Under the pieces are notes generated by a model. That model saw nothing but the letters and a program-made list of their open reading frames with translations, was not told where the DNA came from and made no database searches. Below, in pieces: positions 33,101 to 45,363 of a DNA stretch of 64,000 nt. A program made the translations under genes and the position numbers. Position 1 is the stretch's first letter. The number at the start of each line of letters is the position of its first letter. Source of the stretch: Bolinopsis microptera (Eukaryota > Ctenophora > Tentaculata > Lobata > Bolinopsidae); the NCBI RefSeq assembly GCF_026151205.1, contig NC_087073.1:8285411-8349410 (forward strand), in the 5' to 3' direction.

Positions 33101-34397
33101 CGGTCCTATTTACCATTCCCTTCACCAGATATGGGACACACTGGCAAACTTCACCTGTCTCAAAACACTACAAGGACACGAAGGAATGGTGCTGGCCCTC
33201 TGCGTGCACAATGGTGTTCTCTACAGCTCAGCTAGTGACAACAAGATCTGTGTCTGGGATATCAAGTCCCACAGGTTACTGGAGAGTTTCTCTGCTCACA
33301 GTAACCCTGTGTGTACTTTAGCTGCTAATGATAGCTACTTTTTTAGTGGCTCTCTTAGAGTTATTAATGTAAGTTTTTAAATCTTTAGTGCTTGCAATAT
33401 TCTACCATTTTAGTAGTAGCTGTCATTTGATTATATGACACAGTGCCCTTCGTCACATGTTACACAATGCCCTTCGTCACATGTCACATGTGACATATGC
33501 TTTACTACCCAGGTGTGGGATGTGGCAACATTCCAAGCAGTCCACACGATAGATAACCTAAACCATTGGGTTAGAGCCCTGGTTATAAAGAAGAACAAAT
33601 TGTACGCTGGAATTTACCAAGCCATCAAGATATGGGATGTTACTACTTTCGAAACTGAGAGGATAATCGACATAAAAGGTTGATAAATAATCTTTAATTA
33701 CTAACTTTCTTCATGTCAAGCAGTAATTGAGTAATTATCTACCCAGACTACTGTAATTTTGACATAAATTTCATAATTAAGTGTAAATTAAGCGCTGAAC
33801 CGAACTCTAATCTCTTGATTCACACTAACCACCTCTATTACCCCTCATTTAACACGTGATCCTGCAGGCGGTAGTGTGTACTCCATGGTAGTAACAGATA
33901 GCTGGATAATATGCGGTACCTACGAGAAGGGTATCCAGATGCACTCCCTGCACAACGACCAGAGTCACGTACTAACGGGACACACTGGCACTGTGTACTG
34001 TTTGGGTTTCTACACATCCGCTGGTCATACACGACTTTTCTCAGGTCAGTATTCAGTTGGTGTCATTCAATCTGTTTAGGGATCGCGGTTATCACCACTA
34101 TGAGTCAGAAGTCATCATATTAACGACAATCTATTGCCCGCCTCTCATAAGTATTACTTGGTCTATAATACGCATAGGCTTTAATTCAAAATGTTGGAAA
34201 TGACTAATTAATTGAAATAAAACTAATGCCAAATATGTTCAGGAGCCAATGACAGGACAATCAAGGTATGGAATGTTGACAGGAAGATCCCGTCTCAGAC
34301 TCTGGACCGTCATCAGGGATCAGTCTGCTGTTTGGTGGTTGCTAAGGGCAAAATATTCAGTGGTGCTATGGATTCTACGATAAAAGTTTGGCAGTGA
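30116..34397 (+). CDS. TRAF7: E3 ubiquitin ligase TRAF7, complete (12 exons)
   Basis: TRAF7 is a cytoplasmic RING E3 ligase acting with MEKK3 in MAPK and NF-kB signalling. Exons: 30116-30183, 30343-30475, 30657-30779, 30896-31014, 31202-31328, 31524-31951, 32100-32220, 32798-32932, 33129-33368, 33513-33678, 33868-34044 and 34243-34397. All joins are GT-AG and in phase, giving 663 residues (human 670). A Ser-rich acidic N-terminus precedes the RING at about residues 134-171 (CNICKRVL...[18 protein letters not shown]), then the TRAF-type zinc fingers ([30 protein letters not shown]), a coiled coil, and WD40 repeats from about 388 to the end ([31 protein letters not shown]). The start at 30116 is the first ATG in frame after a stop; an upstream exon cannot be excluded. 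Confidence 0.96.
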
Positions 34398-35015
34398 CAT
34401 TCCTGGGCCATTAATACAGCTCTGGTACAACTTTAATTTTACGAAATCACCTGATAACATAAGTTTGGTGTTCCTACCTTCTTGTTTGTGAAAATTATGT
34501 GACTTGACGTTAAAGTTTATTCGTTTTGGTCGATAATCAACTAATCAGCTGTGATATTGAAACTTGATGACGTCACGTGATCGGATAATCGAATACCGCC
34601 GCGCTAGATGACAACGGTCCGACTCAATGACGTTCATTTAATTTCAAATTTTGAACTTTCGATAGCTCAACGAAAACTTTGGAACTTTGTGCTTCAAATC
34701 ACCCCGTCATAAAATTATTTAATCATGAATTAATTCGTTACAGTTTTTAGAATTCTTTTCGTTGTTTTACTTTAATTTTCATGTTATATAATTTAATAAG
34801 TATCAAGTAATGAGTAAACCCATTTTACAAGTTTGCAGCAGTTATATTTTTGATACAATCGTGTAATTTTCATTATATCAATTATATAATCTCCAATATG
34901 TATTATATTCTTTTATGGAAATCGTCTATCATATTTTGTCAATCATTTGCTTTTAGGTACCACAATGAATTATTTTTGCACTATAAAAATAATGCTTTAT
35001 ATTCTCCAGACCTGG

Positions 35016-35103
35016 TCTACTAGTAATCTACTAGTAGATTACTAGTAGATTACTAGTAGATTACTAGTAGATTACCAGTAGATTACTAGATCTACTAGTA
35101 GAT
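35016..35103. repeat. 11-bp palindromic tandem repeat (GATTACTAGTA)
   Basis: About eight units of GATTACTAGTA or TCTACTAGTA. Each contains the self-complementary ACTAGT, so the whole block can fold on itself. Confidence 0.9.
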
Positions 35104-35114
35104 ATGAAGTACTA

Positions 35115-35200
35115 CAGTGAAACTCCGATTTACCGCGGAGTTTGTGGAAAGGAAACAGCCGCGGTAAATTGGGGGTTTGCGGTAAATCAGGGTTTTACTG
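35115..35200. mobile_element. 86-bp pogo/mariner-type MITE
   Basis: Starts CAGTGAAACTCCGATTTACC and ends GGTAAATCAGGGTTTTACTG, imperfect inverted repeats flanked by TA at 35113 and 35201. CAGT-AAAC ends are typical of pogo/Tigger-like elements. Confidence 0.75.
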
Positions 35201-35585
35201 TATTCAAATTATTTATGTCAACAACTAAACAAATATAACGTTCTTATAGCATGGTATAGATAGCAACATTTGCAATAGTCAACGGCTTCAATAAGTTTCG
35301 CAAAGTACTGTACATAGCATATATTATTACATTAATCATTAGACTAATCAATCAGTTGAACTGACCAAACGTTCATAATACTCTCATTCAAATAAGCTTT
35401 AAGATAAATTATAATTTCTACAATAGATCATAAAATGAATAGCTTAGTTTTTAATACTATTTAATATTTTGCATTAATGCGGGAAAATCAAACTTAACTT
35501 GAAGTCGTTCTGATGTTCACCAAATAACTGATAAAGCGGAATTTTTAAAAATCAGAGAATCCACTTTTGCAACTCTGTATAAGAT

Positions 35586-37253
35586 CTAGCTGATAGTTTC
35601 ACTTGTTCCACTTAAACATGGACTACTTTTAAACTCCTCCAAAGCCTTACTCGTATCAACTTCCCTTCTACTGAAAGTTCTCAACAGTTTAGTCACGTTA
35701 AAGTTCTCAGAGCTGGCAGTGTGGCTGAAAGTTTTCTTCACAGCCCGGGATATGGAGATTTGCTCGGAAACACGGGGATTAACACAGAAATATATGACAG
35801 GGTTAAAAACACTGTTGGTATAGTAGAGGGTCACTGTGAAGATCTGAGCAACTTCATAGGACATGTTGATGTAGAAGGTAGCCATCAGAATCTCTGGAAT
35901 ACAGACTATCATTCCAGTTAGGATGATTGTTGTAGTCGTGATTATCACTTTTGTGAATTTGATCTTGTTTTTAATGATAGCTACAATGATGAGAATGTAT
36001 AGGATGCTGAGTACAACTAAAGGAGCGAGCAAGAAGAGCATTCCTTCGTAGGACTCGGACTTTTCGTAGACACATCTGTGGTACTGTCTCTGATACACCA
36101 TCTGGAAGGAATTTGGAATAAACAGATGCCTGGTTAAGTTTCAGCATGTTATGAATTTTTTTTGGGTTTTTTATTCTTATAAAAATTTGATCAGCTGATA
36201 TAAGATACAAAATACCGCCATTAAAAGTAAATCATAAACCCTAACTAAGATTCACCGTATTTGTACCAAGGAGAAATTTGATTGCATCAAGAACTCCTGC
36301 ACTGACAGAAGGTAACCACGAGATGGTAATCATTACTATGCTGACTTTGTACGTGACAAAACTGTTGTATTTTAGTGGGAAGGTCACCGCTAGGAATCTG
36401 TCAAAAGCCATCGGTATCAGGACTAGCATCAGAGAGTTCCTGAAAGGAAAATGTTTTGGTAAACTAGAAGATAGAGATGAAATATCTTTTTAACACCGAT
36501 GAAATTATTGATGATTTCAATGAACATCTCTGGTTTAAATCTTACGTGAAAACGTTGATTAGGATAGTGTAGCCATAGCAGAAGTTGGTAGCCTCAAAAA
36601 GGTCGGTTACTCCGACAAATCGCTTAGAAACAATGCCCAGTCCTCTAACAATTCCAATCATTGACATTCCAATGTCACTGAATGAAACATTCAGTATGAA
36701 GATCCCCTGAAATGAGGCAATCTATTAAATAAGGAATTATTATTATATAATGCAGTGTATGTATAAACCTATGCCTCCGCGATACTCATTATATATATCT
36801 GAATTGATATTGTTATGGTTTACCTTGCGTCCTGGCAGTTTTATCCTGTTAGATATTATCGAGTAGATAAGAAAGCTGCTGAGAAAGAATCCCAGAACAC
36901 ATATTCCTATCAGACAGGATCCCTGAAGTGTATGTTAATAGTGTCAGTATTGTTTATCAGCTCTATTTATTTATTATCACGCTCTTACTGTTTGAAAACT
37001 AATGCAATGTTGGTAAAAGTTTGTTTGTCTTCAGACCGAAACATGTTAAATGAAACTTTTATCATGGAATCAGTAATTGTTTATCATATTATTATATTTG
37101 TTATGATAACATATTATTATGTTACCATATTTTGGTCAACGTTTAGATAAATGAGTTTATACTATTACTAAGTAAACTTACGTTAACGATTCGAAACATA
37201 CAGACTCCATCAGTTTCATTCACACATTTGTGATCTCGAATGTTGTAGACCAT
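35586..37253 (-). CDS. Class A (rhodopsin-like) GPCR 1, orphan
   Basis: Exons 37253-37182, 36922-36824, 36706-36546, 36439-36256 and 36101-35586 join in phase to about 343 residues. The N-terminal exon has a sequon (NET) and Cys. TM1 is GSCLIGICVLGFFLSSFLIY; TM2 FILNVSFSDIGMSMIGIVRG; TM3 carries the conserved Cys (NFCYGY) and ends AFDRF in place of DRY; TM4 IVMITISWLPSVSAGVLDAI; ECL2 has the partner Cys (HRCVYE); TM5 FLLAPLVVLSILYILIIVAI; TM6 IILTGMIVCIPEIL; TM7 ends NSVFNPVIYF, the NPxxY box. The Ser/Thr-rich tail could be phosphorylated. The start Met at 37253 is a guess; the frame is open a little further upstream. The ligand is unknown. It is a close paralogue of the receptor at 51763-53366, with TM1 and TM2 exons of identical length. 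Confidence 0.88.
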
Positions 37254-37479
37254 ATTGTTTACACTCTGAATGGTAATGGTTTCACAGTTCACACTATATC
37301 GTCCCAACTCAAATCGCGCTGCAATTTACCAGACAGTTTCCTTGAAACCAAATTGAACAAACGAAACTTGCGAAATAATAATATGCTCTATACTTTAACA
37401 GCAACCGGTTATCTTCGTATGTGATTAAGTTTGATGTTGGTAGCTACTAGCTAATACATATCGAGATCGGTAAAGGATG

Positions 37480-37523
37480 TTAATAGTTGATAGTTAGTAG
37501 TTAATAGTTAATAGTTAATAGTA
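37480..37523. repeat. 7-bp simple repeat (TTAATAG)
   Basis: Five to six imperfect units. Confidence 0.8.
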
Positions 37524-37567
37524 CTATGTTTACAGTATGCACTGAAGGGGTATCCTAGGAAGTTTCT

Positions 37568-37745
37568 TGAACTTTTAACAGGCACCCCTCTTCATTTAAC
37601 TCTCAATTAAGTTTCTTATCATTCGGCTGAGTTGACCGAGGAGAGCATAGATTCAATGGATCCTTAGATACTCCTTAGACTAGGTGACACTGGGATTCGA
37701 ATGTTAATTGCTTCGCTACTATTGTATGCGTTGGGAAAATTGCAA
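37568..37745 (-). repeat. SINE-like fragment
   Basis: On the minus strand CATTCGAATCCCAGTGTCAC looks like a tRNA B-box and its flank. Its far end shares AAATGAAGAGGGG(T/C)GCCTG with the minus strand near 27634-27655, which suggests a repeated family with a conserved 3' part. Confidence 0.4.
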
Positions 37746-37964
37746 TTTAAGGTTCATTTTTAGAAAGTATCACTTTTAGAGATCTCTACGAAGTCGCTAT
37801 CTCCCGTCCAAGCGAACAAACTAGATGGAACGAACAAGATTTAAATTTGTCATATTATCTCACTCACATTTACTGACGTTCTTGAGTTGGTCGAAGTTTA
37901 ATCAATACGTGACATTACCGACATACTTCACAATAGATACGAATTAACCTCTTAAACTGCCCAA

Positions 37965-39587
37965 TTGTTATCAATAATTCGTTTAAGGAATACAGCAGTG
38001 GACACAATGAGACGAGAACTCGACATCAAATTGAAGACTGCCGGAAGCCCACCTAAGCCCACCAACTTATCCTCTTCTGAGATAAAAGGACTCAAATGGT
38101 TGGAACAGCGCATTAAAGATGGGACAATAGCCATCACTAAGGCAGACAAGGGTGGTGCAACCCTTATTATCGACCCTGACCTCATCAAGCAACGGACACT
38201 GGAGAAACTGGAAAATCAGGAACTATATGAAAAGTTGGACTGTGACCCTACCCAACAGCTGTATGAGAAACTCTTCAAGCACTGGGTACAGGGAAAAGAA
38301 GAAGGACTGATATTAGCAAGGGATGCGAAAGAAGTGATGGGTGTTTCTGACAACACCAGAGCAGACCAAACTGGACCCACAAACCGCCCCAGTACCCTCC
38401 CTCACTATCGCCCTGGCCAGCCGTATTTCTACCCTGCTTTTAAAATTCATAAGCTGAAGAAAGAAGAACTCATACCAGGGGCCAAACCACCAGCAAGACT
38501 CATTACCGCCCTCCACGAAGGAGCCAGCAGACGACCGGATGTCTTCCTAGCTGATAAATACCTACGTCAACTAGAAAGGGATTTTTGCGAAGACCTTCTT
38601 ATTGATAATAGAGACGCCTTAGTCTGGCTCGACAACATCAACAATACCCTGGACACAGAACTCAAAAGCAACATTAAAGCATTCACATTTGATTACAAAG
38701 CTTTATATGATTCATTGAGTCCCCACCTCACACTCCAAGCTTTGAAGGTGGCCATGGAAGAAAAGAGACCAGAATGGTCCGCCAAATTTAAGGAGTGGTT
38801 GATAAGAAGTGTTGAACTCAGCTATGAGTCGTCTATAGGCAAATTTAACGGAGAGTGGTACAGACAAAAACGAGGAGTACCGACAGGAGGCAGTATCTGT
38901 GTACAACTTGCAAACATAGCAGTATACCATGTCATGCGTGAGCAAGTCTATTCAGACACGGAACTAATGGAACCTGTAAAATCGGTCAAGAGATACATAG
39001 ACGACGGCTGTGGAGTATTCCATGGTACGAAAAGACAGTTTTCAAAATTCATCGCGACTGTCAATACAAGGCTAGCAGAACTTGGCCTCCACATTGATGA
39101 GAACATCATAGAAGATAACAATGTTTATGTGGCGTTCTTAGACATAAAATTTTGTTTCGACACCGCAGGTGATCTTCAGACAGACCTCCATGTTAAAGAG
39201 ACTGATGCTCGCTCTTACCTGTACTTCGGTTCCCACCACCCGAACCATACATTCAGCAGCATAGTCTATAGTGCATGCCTGAGACTCCGGCGAATCATCA
39301 ATGATAACGACAGACTCCGAAAACAAATTGATGAATTAAAAACCTTTTTCTTCCAATCCAACTACCCTAAAACTATGGTAGATAACATCAGTGAAAAAGT
39401 CAAAGGCTTTGAAAGATGCCTCAAACCACTGGACAACTCAAACAGCAGTGTCCTGGTCCCAAAGTCTCCAGATCCAGCAGTCCGCGTTATTTCAACATTT
39501 GGCAGCGATCAAGAGTTAGTAGAATCGGTAAAAAGATTGGAACCAGAACTCAGTAGAACCAGGAGCTTCTCAGGATTATCTGGTTAG
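37965..39587 (+). CDS. Penelope-like reverse transcriptase
   Basis: A 540-codon frame opening at a TTG; the first ATG is at codon 15. Motifs in order: ITKADKGGATLIID (about residues 57-70, a Penelope N-terminal signature), FYPAFKIHKLKKEEL (YG/KxxK-like box), AFTFDYKALYDSLSP (first catalytic Asp), RQKRGVPTGGSICVQLANIA and VKRYIDDGCGVFHG (YxDD catalytic box). All catalytic Asp residues are present, so the copy is recent. It ends at a TAG (39585-39587), and the GIY-YIG frame follows one base out of phase. Confidence 0.88.
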   Translation: MLSIIRLRNTAVDTMRRELDIKLKTAGSPPKPTNLSSSEIKGLKWLEQRIKDGTIAITKADKGGATLIIDPDLIKQRTLEKLENQELYEKLDCDPTQQLYEKLFKHWVQGKEEGLILARDAKEVMGVSDNTRADQTGPTNRPSTLPHYRPGQPYFYPAFKIHKLKKEELIPGAKPPARLITALHEGASRRPDVFLADKYLRQLERDFCEDLLIDNRDALVWLDNINNTLDTELKSNIKAFTFDYKALYDSLSPHLTLQALKVAMEEKRPEWSAKFKEWLIRSVELSYESSIGKFNGEWYRQKRGVPTGGSICVQLANIAVYHVMREQVYSDTELMEPVKSVKRYIDDGCGVFHGTKRQFSKFIATVNTRLAELGLHIDENIIEDNNVYVAFLDIKFCFDTAGDLQTDLHVKETDARSYLYFGSHHPNHTFSSIVYSACLRLRRIINDNDRLRKQIDELKTFFFQSNYPKTMVDNISEKVKGFERCLKPLDNSNSSVLVPKSPDPAVRVISTFGSDQELVESVKRLEPELSRTRSFSGLSG

Positions 39588-40221
39588 TGGTTCCCATACA
39601 AGTGGAAACACCCCAGGCTCCCCGATATCATCTAGAGCCGGTACATCACGCCCTATCTTCAAATTCGTCAGAAGTACTGGAACATCATTTAGAAGGAAGT
39701 TAGTCAAAGCAAAACAGTTTGCGGATGACTTAACCCAACCTCACACAAGACCATGTGGGGGCAGACACTGCGGTACCTGTAACATCATATCTCCACATCC
39801 ATCAATTACAGTCAATGGACAGCGAGCCAAAGCAGTGTCTGGTACATGTGTCAGCTACAATGTTGTATACATCTTCAGTTGCCAACTTTGTAATATGTGT
39901 TATGTAGGAAGAACGGTGCAGCCCCTAAGGGCACGAGTAAACGAACATCGCGCCCATTACTACAAACTCATTTCGGACAATACGTTTGTCCCTGAAGAAA
40001 ACGACGACGGATTCAGCTTGGGTAAACACCTTGTAGAAGTTCATAACATGAAACAACGTGACAATTTCAACCAGGCTTATAAAGTGTCAATTCTCAGTAA
40101 TAGTAGCCCAAGAACTCTAGAAGTGGATGAACACCGTTATATTCAGAAATTAAGAACTATACGTCCATTGGGGCTCAATGCCGTGGACCCGTTTGGGATT
40201 CCATTATTGGATTTATCTTAA
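39588..40221 (+). CDS. Penelope-like GIY-YIG endonuclease domain
   Basis: Continues from the RT in the +1 frame (SGSHTSGNTPGSPISSRAG onward, reading through 39588). It has a Cys-rich linker (CGGRHCGTCN) and the GIY-YIG core SYNVVYIFSCQLCNMCYVGR, then LRARVNEHRAHYY with the conserved Arg and His, and a C-terminal DEHRYIQKLRTIRPLGLNAV. The domain nicks target DNA in Penelope-like elements. The separation from the RT is one extra T, either an inactivating indel or a frameshift signal at GGT-TAG-T. Confidence 0.88.
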
Positions 40222-40530
40222 AGGTTTTCCATTGCATTGGGGCACAAAAGTTATGTTTTTAAAAATATTCATAGATATCATTTTTAGTTGTATCATTTCA
40301 TTTCCAATGTTACACTTTGTAGGAACTGATATTAACCGAGTTTCTGATTCAGGATGTTACTGAAGATAGTAATGAAAATGTTTTAACACCTCAGTACTGT
40401 GTTTTACTACAGCTCAACCTGCTCAGTCTGACTATTTGGGAATTTAAACTCTTGAAAAGGATAAACAGAGATGTTTTCCAAGATGCCTAACTCGTGAAAA
40501 ATGAAACAAAGCCTCAATAATATTTGATAA

Positions 40531-40580
40531 GGACTAGACTGAGACTGGACTAGACTGAGACTCTGAGACTAGACTGAGGA
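40531..40580. repeat. Tandem GACTAGACTGA repeats
   Basis: Three to four imperfect units of GACTAGACTGAGACT. Confidence 0.85.
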
Positions 40581-41609
40581 ACTCGATAATAAGGACTGAG
40601 AAAAAAATAGTGTGAGCCTCTTGTAACTATTTGTAAAGCATTTATTTATAGCATCCTATCAGCGTAAGCTAGCACATTCTTTTGACTTGAAAGCCATTTA
40701 GGTATATTAGGAGCACAATGCAATAGGTACACAGTTTGTAACATCATGGATGCTGACTAAGCTTACCTGATCCTCTCCAACTTGTATTAGTACACTACTT
40801 CATTCACACCAGTCATTTCACTACATTAAACTGATTGAGGTTATGCCCTTTGTACATGCTGAAGCGATATGCTATGATGAGTGGAATATGAGTTAGGATC
40901 AGTTTGGTCCGTTTCATGGCAAAAACATTTATTGAGGTACACAGTATCTTTTATCTTCAATGTGAATACAGCGTGAATTGACAACTTATTAGAGAAAGTC
41001 ATTTCTAAAGTTTGTAAACAAAAGGTTTTTTGTGCTATATAGGTGTAATTGAAAATTAGCAAACCTGTTGGCTTAAGACGCTCGAAAGGTGTACACAGAA
41101 CGGATGTAAAAACAAACGCTTGGCTTCCTGAAGAGTAAGATACAAGTGAAATAGAGTACTACCATAGGGTAGAAATACACACCTCACTAGTTACTATGTA
41201 AAGACAGATGCGTATCACACTAATGATGAAATATGATCCTCCATGACACCATTAGTTTGTTTGCCCAAGTAGTTGATATCCTTAGTAAATGTAGACCTAT
41301 GTGTTGTGTTTAAATATTGCTACATATTCCGACCGACTTGCTAAAACTTCTTTTTTGGTTGTAATTATGCTAAATATAAAGCGAGTTAAAGATGCTGCTG
41401 CCCCAGTGCTGTCTAGAGTCTAAACGAGTCCAACAACCGGATTTAATCATTTGTCCCTGTTTTATCTCCCAAATACAATAACAAGTTATATTTAAACAAA
41501 TCTAAAACTGGACTGCTCATTATCAGGTTATCATCGCGCTTGATTCGTCTTAGGAAATACAAAGTTTAGTGATCGGCTGCTGCTGCAATCACCATTTTGG
41601 GACCTACAC

Positions 41610-41683
41610 TCTACAGGGATCAAACACGAACCACATGAATTAAACTGACCCTCAGCCAAATGAGCAACTCTACCAACAAATCA
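41610..41683 (-). repeat. tRNA-derived SINE head
   Basis: On the minus strand TTGGTAGAGTTGCTC (A-box-like) is followed about 45 bases later by GGTTCGTGTTTGATCCC (B-box-like). The acceptor stem does not pair well, so it is a SINE rather than a working tRNA. Confidence 0.5.
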
Positions 41684-42400
41684 CAATCAGTATATTAAAA
41701 TATGTTTAAATCTCTGTTGGATGTTGAACTCGTATTAATTCAGAGCTTTGTAATCTAGCAGTATGTGGTCATTAGCTGTCCACGTGTTGTCTATATAATT
41801 TACACATATGCCAGGTCACACCTGTTACCTGCATACTTTATCACGGGGTATTACTTTAGTACCTACTGTGTACAACATATAATATTTAACCAGAAATAGT
41901 CTTGTCTTGATTAGAAATAGTAAGGCACTTTATATTAGTACTTACTGTGTACAACATGTGCACGACAAACTCTTTCTGGAGGAACTGTTGAAATATGGGA
42001 CTACTTGATTCGGACGATTCACGATGTACGCAACAAATAAAAGTATACGGAGTGATAATCGACGATTTGAATCTTAGTGACAGAGATTCGTAGATTTGTC
42101 TAACAGATTTGTCTAAGGTTTTGCAGATGCAAATGACCACATACAAATTCTACAATAAAAAATCCAGAATCCCACACGATCTAAATCTTTAGCCTTTGAT
42201 TTGATCTCAAAATTGGAAATTGAACTAAAAATTAAATGATGATCTGGGAAATGGTCAGATTACGTCACACAAATTTTTCCGCAAATTTGGTTTTGGTCAG
42301 CGAAAAAAACATTAAAAAAGACCGCCACTCTCTAATCGAATGAATGGTATAATTACTCGTTATCTCCGGGCAAGGTGACTAAACTACATTTTAATGCTAT

Positions 42401-42430
42401 CAGTCAATTGCAGTCAATTGCAGTCAATTG
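42401..42430. repeat. 10-bp tandem repeat (CAGTCAATTG) x3
   Basis: Three perfect copies, preceded by the related TCAGTCAATTG. Confidence 0.95.
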
Positions 42431-45363
42431 CTTGATGATTATTAAACTTCTTAAATTATCGGTAATCTGTTTAAGCAAGATATAGAATAACGAATGATTT
42501 ATTTTAACAAAATTAAAAACTTAAATTTAGTTAAACAACAGACCTAAACATAAATCCAACTGGGGAGATTATTGATCGTAATTACCTTGAACTACAGTAG
42601 TATTTGCGCTGATGAAATCTCTAATTTCACGATTAAGTGGCTTATAACGACCCTGATGGCCCTGGTAAATGTTAACGCTAATAGCCCTGGTTGTAATGAC
42701 ACTCACCACTCACCAGGTGGTTTCTAAAGTACTATTGTCTGTGTAATTGTAGCTCTTCTTTCCTTCCTTGTAGGATGATGAGTCAATCATACGGCTTACG
42801 GCTATAAGAAACTAATCTGAGGGAGAGTGGTAAACGTTGAATACAAATTGGGCACTTATTGTTATGGTATGTTCGAATAGCAGTAGTCAGCATTACAAGT
42901 GTTGGTAATACAACTAGGCTGCTACAGGGGTTTGGAGGCTGCTTTCACGTTAGACCAATTTTCATTTAACGGTCATGCTTCAGCTCATCAAGACCTGTCC
43001 CTCCAAATTAATCTCGAGATTGAACTTGGCCGAAATAACATAATCATCGAAAACGAAGATTAGGTGGGTGTAGCCTTTTTACTTAGGTATCGACTCGATC
43101 GAGGTAGAGTGGGTGCCCAGTGCCCACAAACAAATAAAACAAACCAGGCAAATAGTTTTCACTAAGATCCAATTAATCATATCAAACCCGCAGTTTCTAC
43201 ATCCTCCCTAACACCGTCAGTCGTCACCCTTGGGAACAAACTTTATTAAACTTATCAACTCTAAAAACCACTACAATAAATACGTTAGAAATAACGGCAG
43301 TCTATGTTTAACAACCATGATAAAAATAGAATATTTGTCACTTGAAATATGCAGATTGCAGGATGGTTCAAAGTTCAGTAAGGTTTAATCGATTTCTTGC
43401 CCTATCTTAAGCCGATAAAAATCATAAAGCTTCAATGATGAATGAATCATAAGGCAGTAAGAAACGAATCAGAATCTATGATCGATAACCATTAGATACA
43501 AAACGAATGTTCAATGGTGACAGTTCAACTTTGATAATAATATCAATATGACAGAATATAACAAATCCGATCTTCAAGTTCAAGGAAGTGTTTAACGTTA
43601 ATGACCTTGAATGTTAGATTTATCATCTGTCATATTGTCATAGTTGAATTGTTTAATGTTAATGTTTATGGTAAATATTGAAGACTTACATAATGTAAAT
43701 AATGTCTTTAAAAACTCATTAAATAATGCACTAAACATGGGTTTGTCTCAGAACCATGTAAGAATTTCTAACATTAACAACCTATGAAACGTTTATGGAC
43801 GTCAAATCGTCGGTATTTCAAACACAAACGTTATTGGAGGCGCGGTGTTATAACGAGTTATTACGAGTTGAATACGGTGAAGATTTAGTCTCTAAGCCAC
43901 CTGCCTCTTACCGGTACTTACCAACACTTACCAGGCTAACTCTTAATAACACAGCTGCCTATCATCTGTCTAATTAGTTTCCTGTAAAGTATCTTCTCAT
44001 CCAGAATATGATATAAGCTATTATGTATTATACTTTGATGAATTATCACAAGCGCTACTATCGCTCAATTCCCAGCAAGTGACTTATGACTTATTTAGAA
44101 TTTAGTATAGTACTCAATACTCATTGTATATTATGATAATTTATGTTATGAAAATCTTGAGAAATTATTATAATTGAGGGGATGTGTGGAGGTAACTAAA
44201 CGACACCTGGTAGAAATTAGAATTCCTTTCTTTAATGAGCCTTTCGAAATTTGCAGTTCATAACGAATAACGATGAGATATATTATTATTTCTATTCGGT
44301 GCACCGAAATCAGCGGTCGAAATCTGAAGTTCGACACGATAACTTCGATTTTCGAACTAGGGTACCTTAAGGCCAATAAATTTGGTTCACAATAAATTTA
44401 GTTACAAACATTTTGGTTACCATAACTTTAGGGGTCTTTCACATATTATTACGTAATCAGCCGAGGGGGAGGGGGTTTCCAAATTATTACACTAGTGTAA
44501 TTTTGACACCATAGCTATGTGTAAAACTGATTACGGAGGGGGGGGGGGGTCTACAACAGTTTTAGGACCACATTTTTCGACTTTTCGAGACTTTTAAAAG
44601 TTAAATCAACGTACAGGAGCAATGACCAAGATATAAAATGTTTTTATAAGTTAATATTTGTAAAAGTTTGACAACAATTACAATGTATTTTATTATCAAT
44701 TTTTGGTCCTAATGACCCATTTAACCGATTTTTCGCAGTTTGCGACCGCAGTTAGAAAAAAGCGTTTAGCTCTGTTTGTGAACATCTGATTATCACGAGC
44801 TTTTCACTAGTCTCTATAAAATGTCCCAATCAAGGCAAGTAGTTAAGTGAAAGAAGTTAAGTGAAATATTTTCTAATTATGCTAAAGCACAGGGTACCAG
44901 TTTTACATTTGACTAGGTTAACTATTGACTATTGAGCAGTAGGTGCCTTAAAACGCGCTTGTAGTTTCAATTATATAGTAATGAATTATTCAATTATACG
45001 ATTAAATTTTGTACAAAGCAAACAATACATATCTATTCAACTCTAAGTTTCATGTATGAATCATCAATTTTTTGGGTAACAAAATAGTATATTATATTCA
45101 AAACCAGAAAGCCCGTGATCACAGGGAGGAAGCTAATAGTATTCTTTGGTAGCCAGTTTTTATGGCATCAAAAAATATCTGTCACAACTGAAGATACAGC
45201 CGATTAAGATGTAGCTTTGCACTGAACACAACGTAATTACCACACAACTGATTACCATGGTTACTAGGCAGCTTTCTATTTTTCATCTGATTTGCACGTG
45301 GGCGGTCTTACAGACACAATTCTTCATTTTATATAGTAGAGACTAGGCTTACAGTCACAATAT

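Larger units (their letters stand above)
34398..35585. other. Intergenic, converging TRAF7 and GPCR 1
   Basis: 3' flanks of two convergent genes. AT-rich, with the 11-bp repeat and the TA-flanked MITE described below; nothing else is recognised. Confidence 0.6.
37965..40221 (+). mobile_element. Penelope-like element (RT + GIY-YIG), partial
   Basis: Two overlapping frames encode a reverse transcriptase and a GIY-YIG endonuclease in the order that defines Penelope-like elements. Flanking direct copies (pseudo-LTRs) were not recognised, and the 5' part may be truncated because the RT frame begins without a clear ATG. Confidence 0.85.
40222..45363. other. 5-kb gene-poor stretch
   Basis: Contains short tandem repeats (40531-40580; 42401-42430), one SINE-like tRNA-derived piece and G-runs near 44465 and 44535. 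Frames of 60-86 codons occur but show no domain resemblance. Confidence 0.55.

Noticed and set aside
41610-41683. Functional tRNA gene on the minus strand
   Set aside because: Boxes are present but acceptor and anticodon stems do not pair; a SINE head is more likely.
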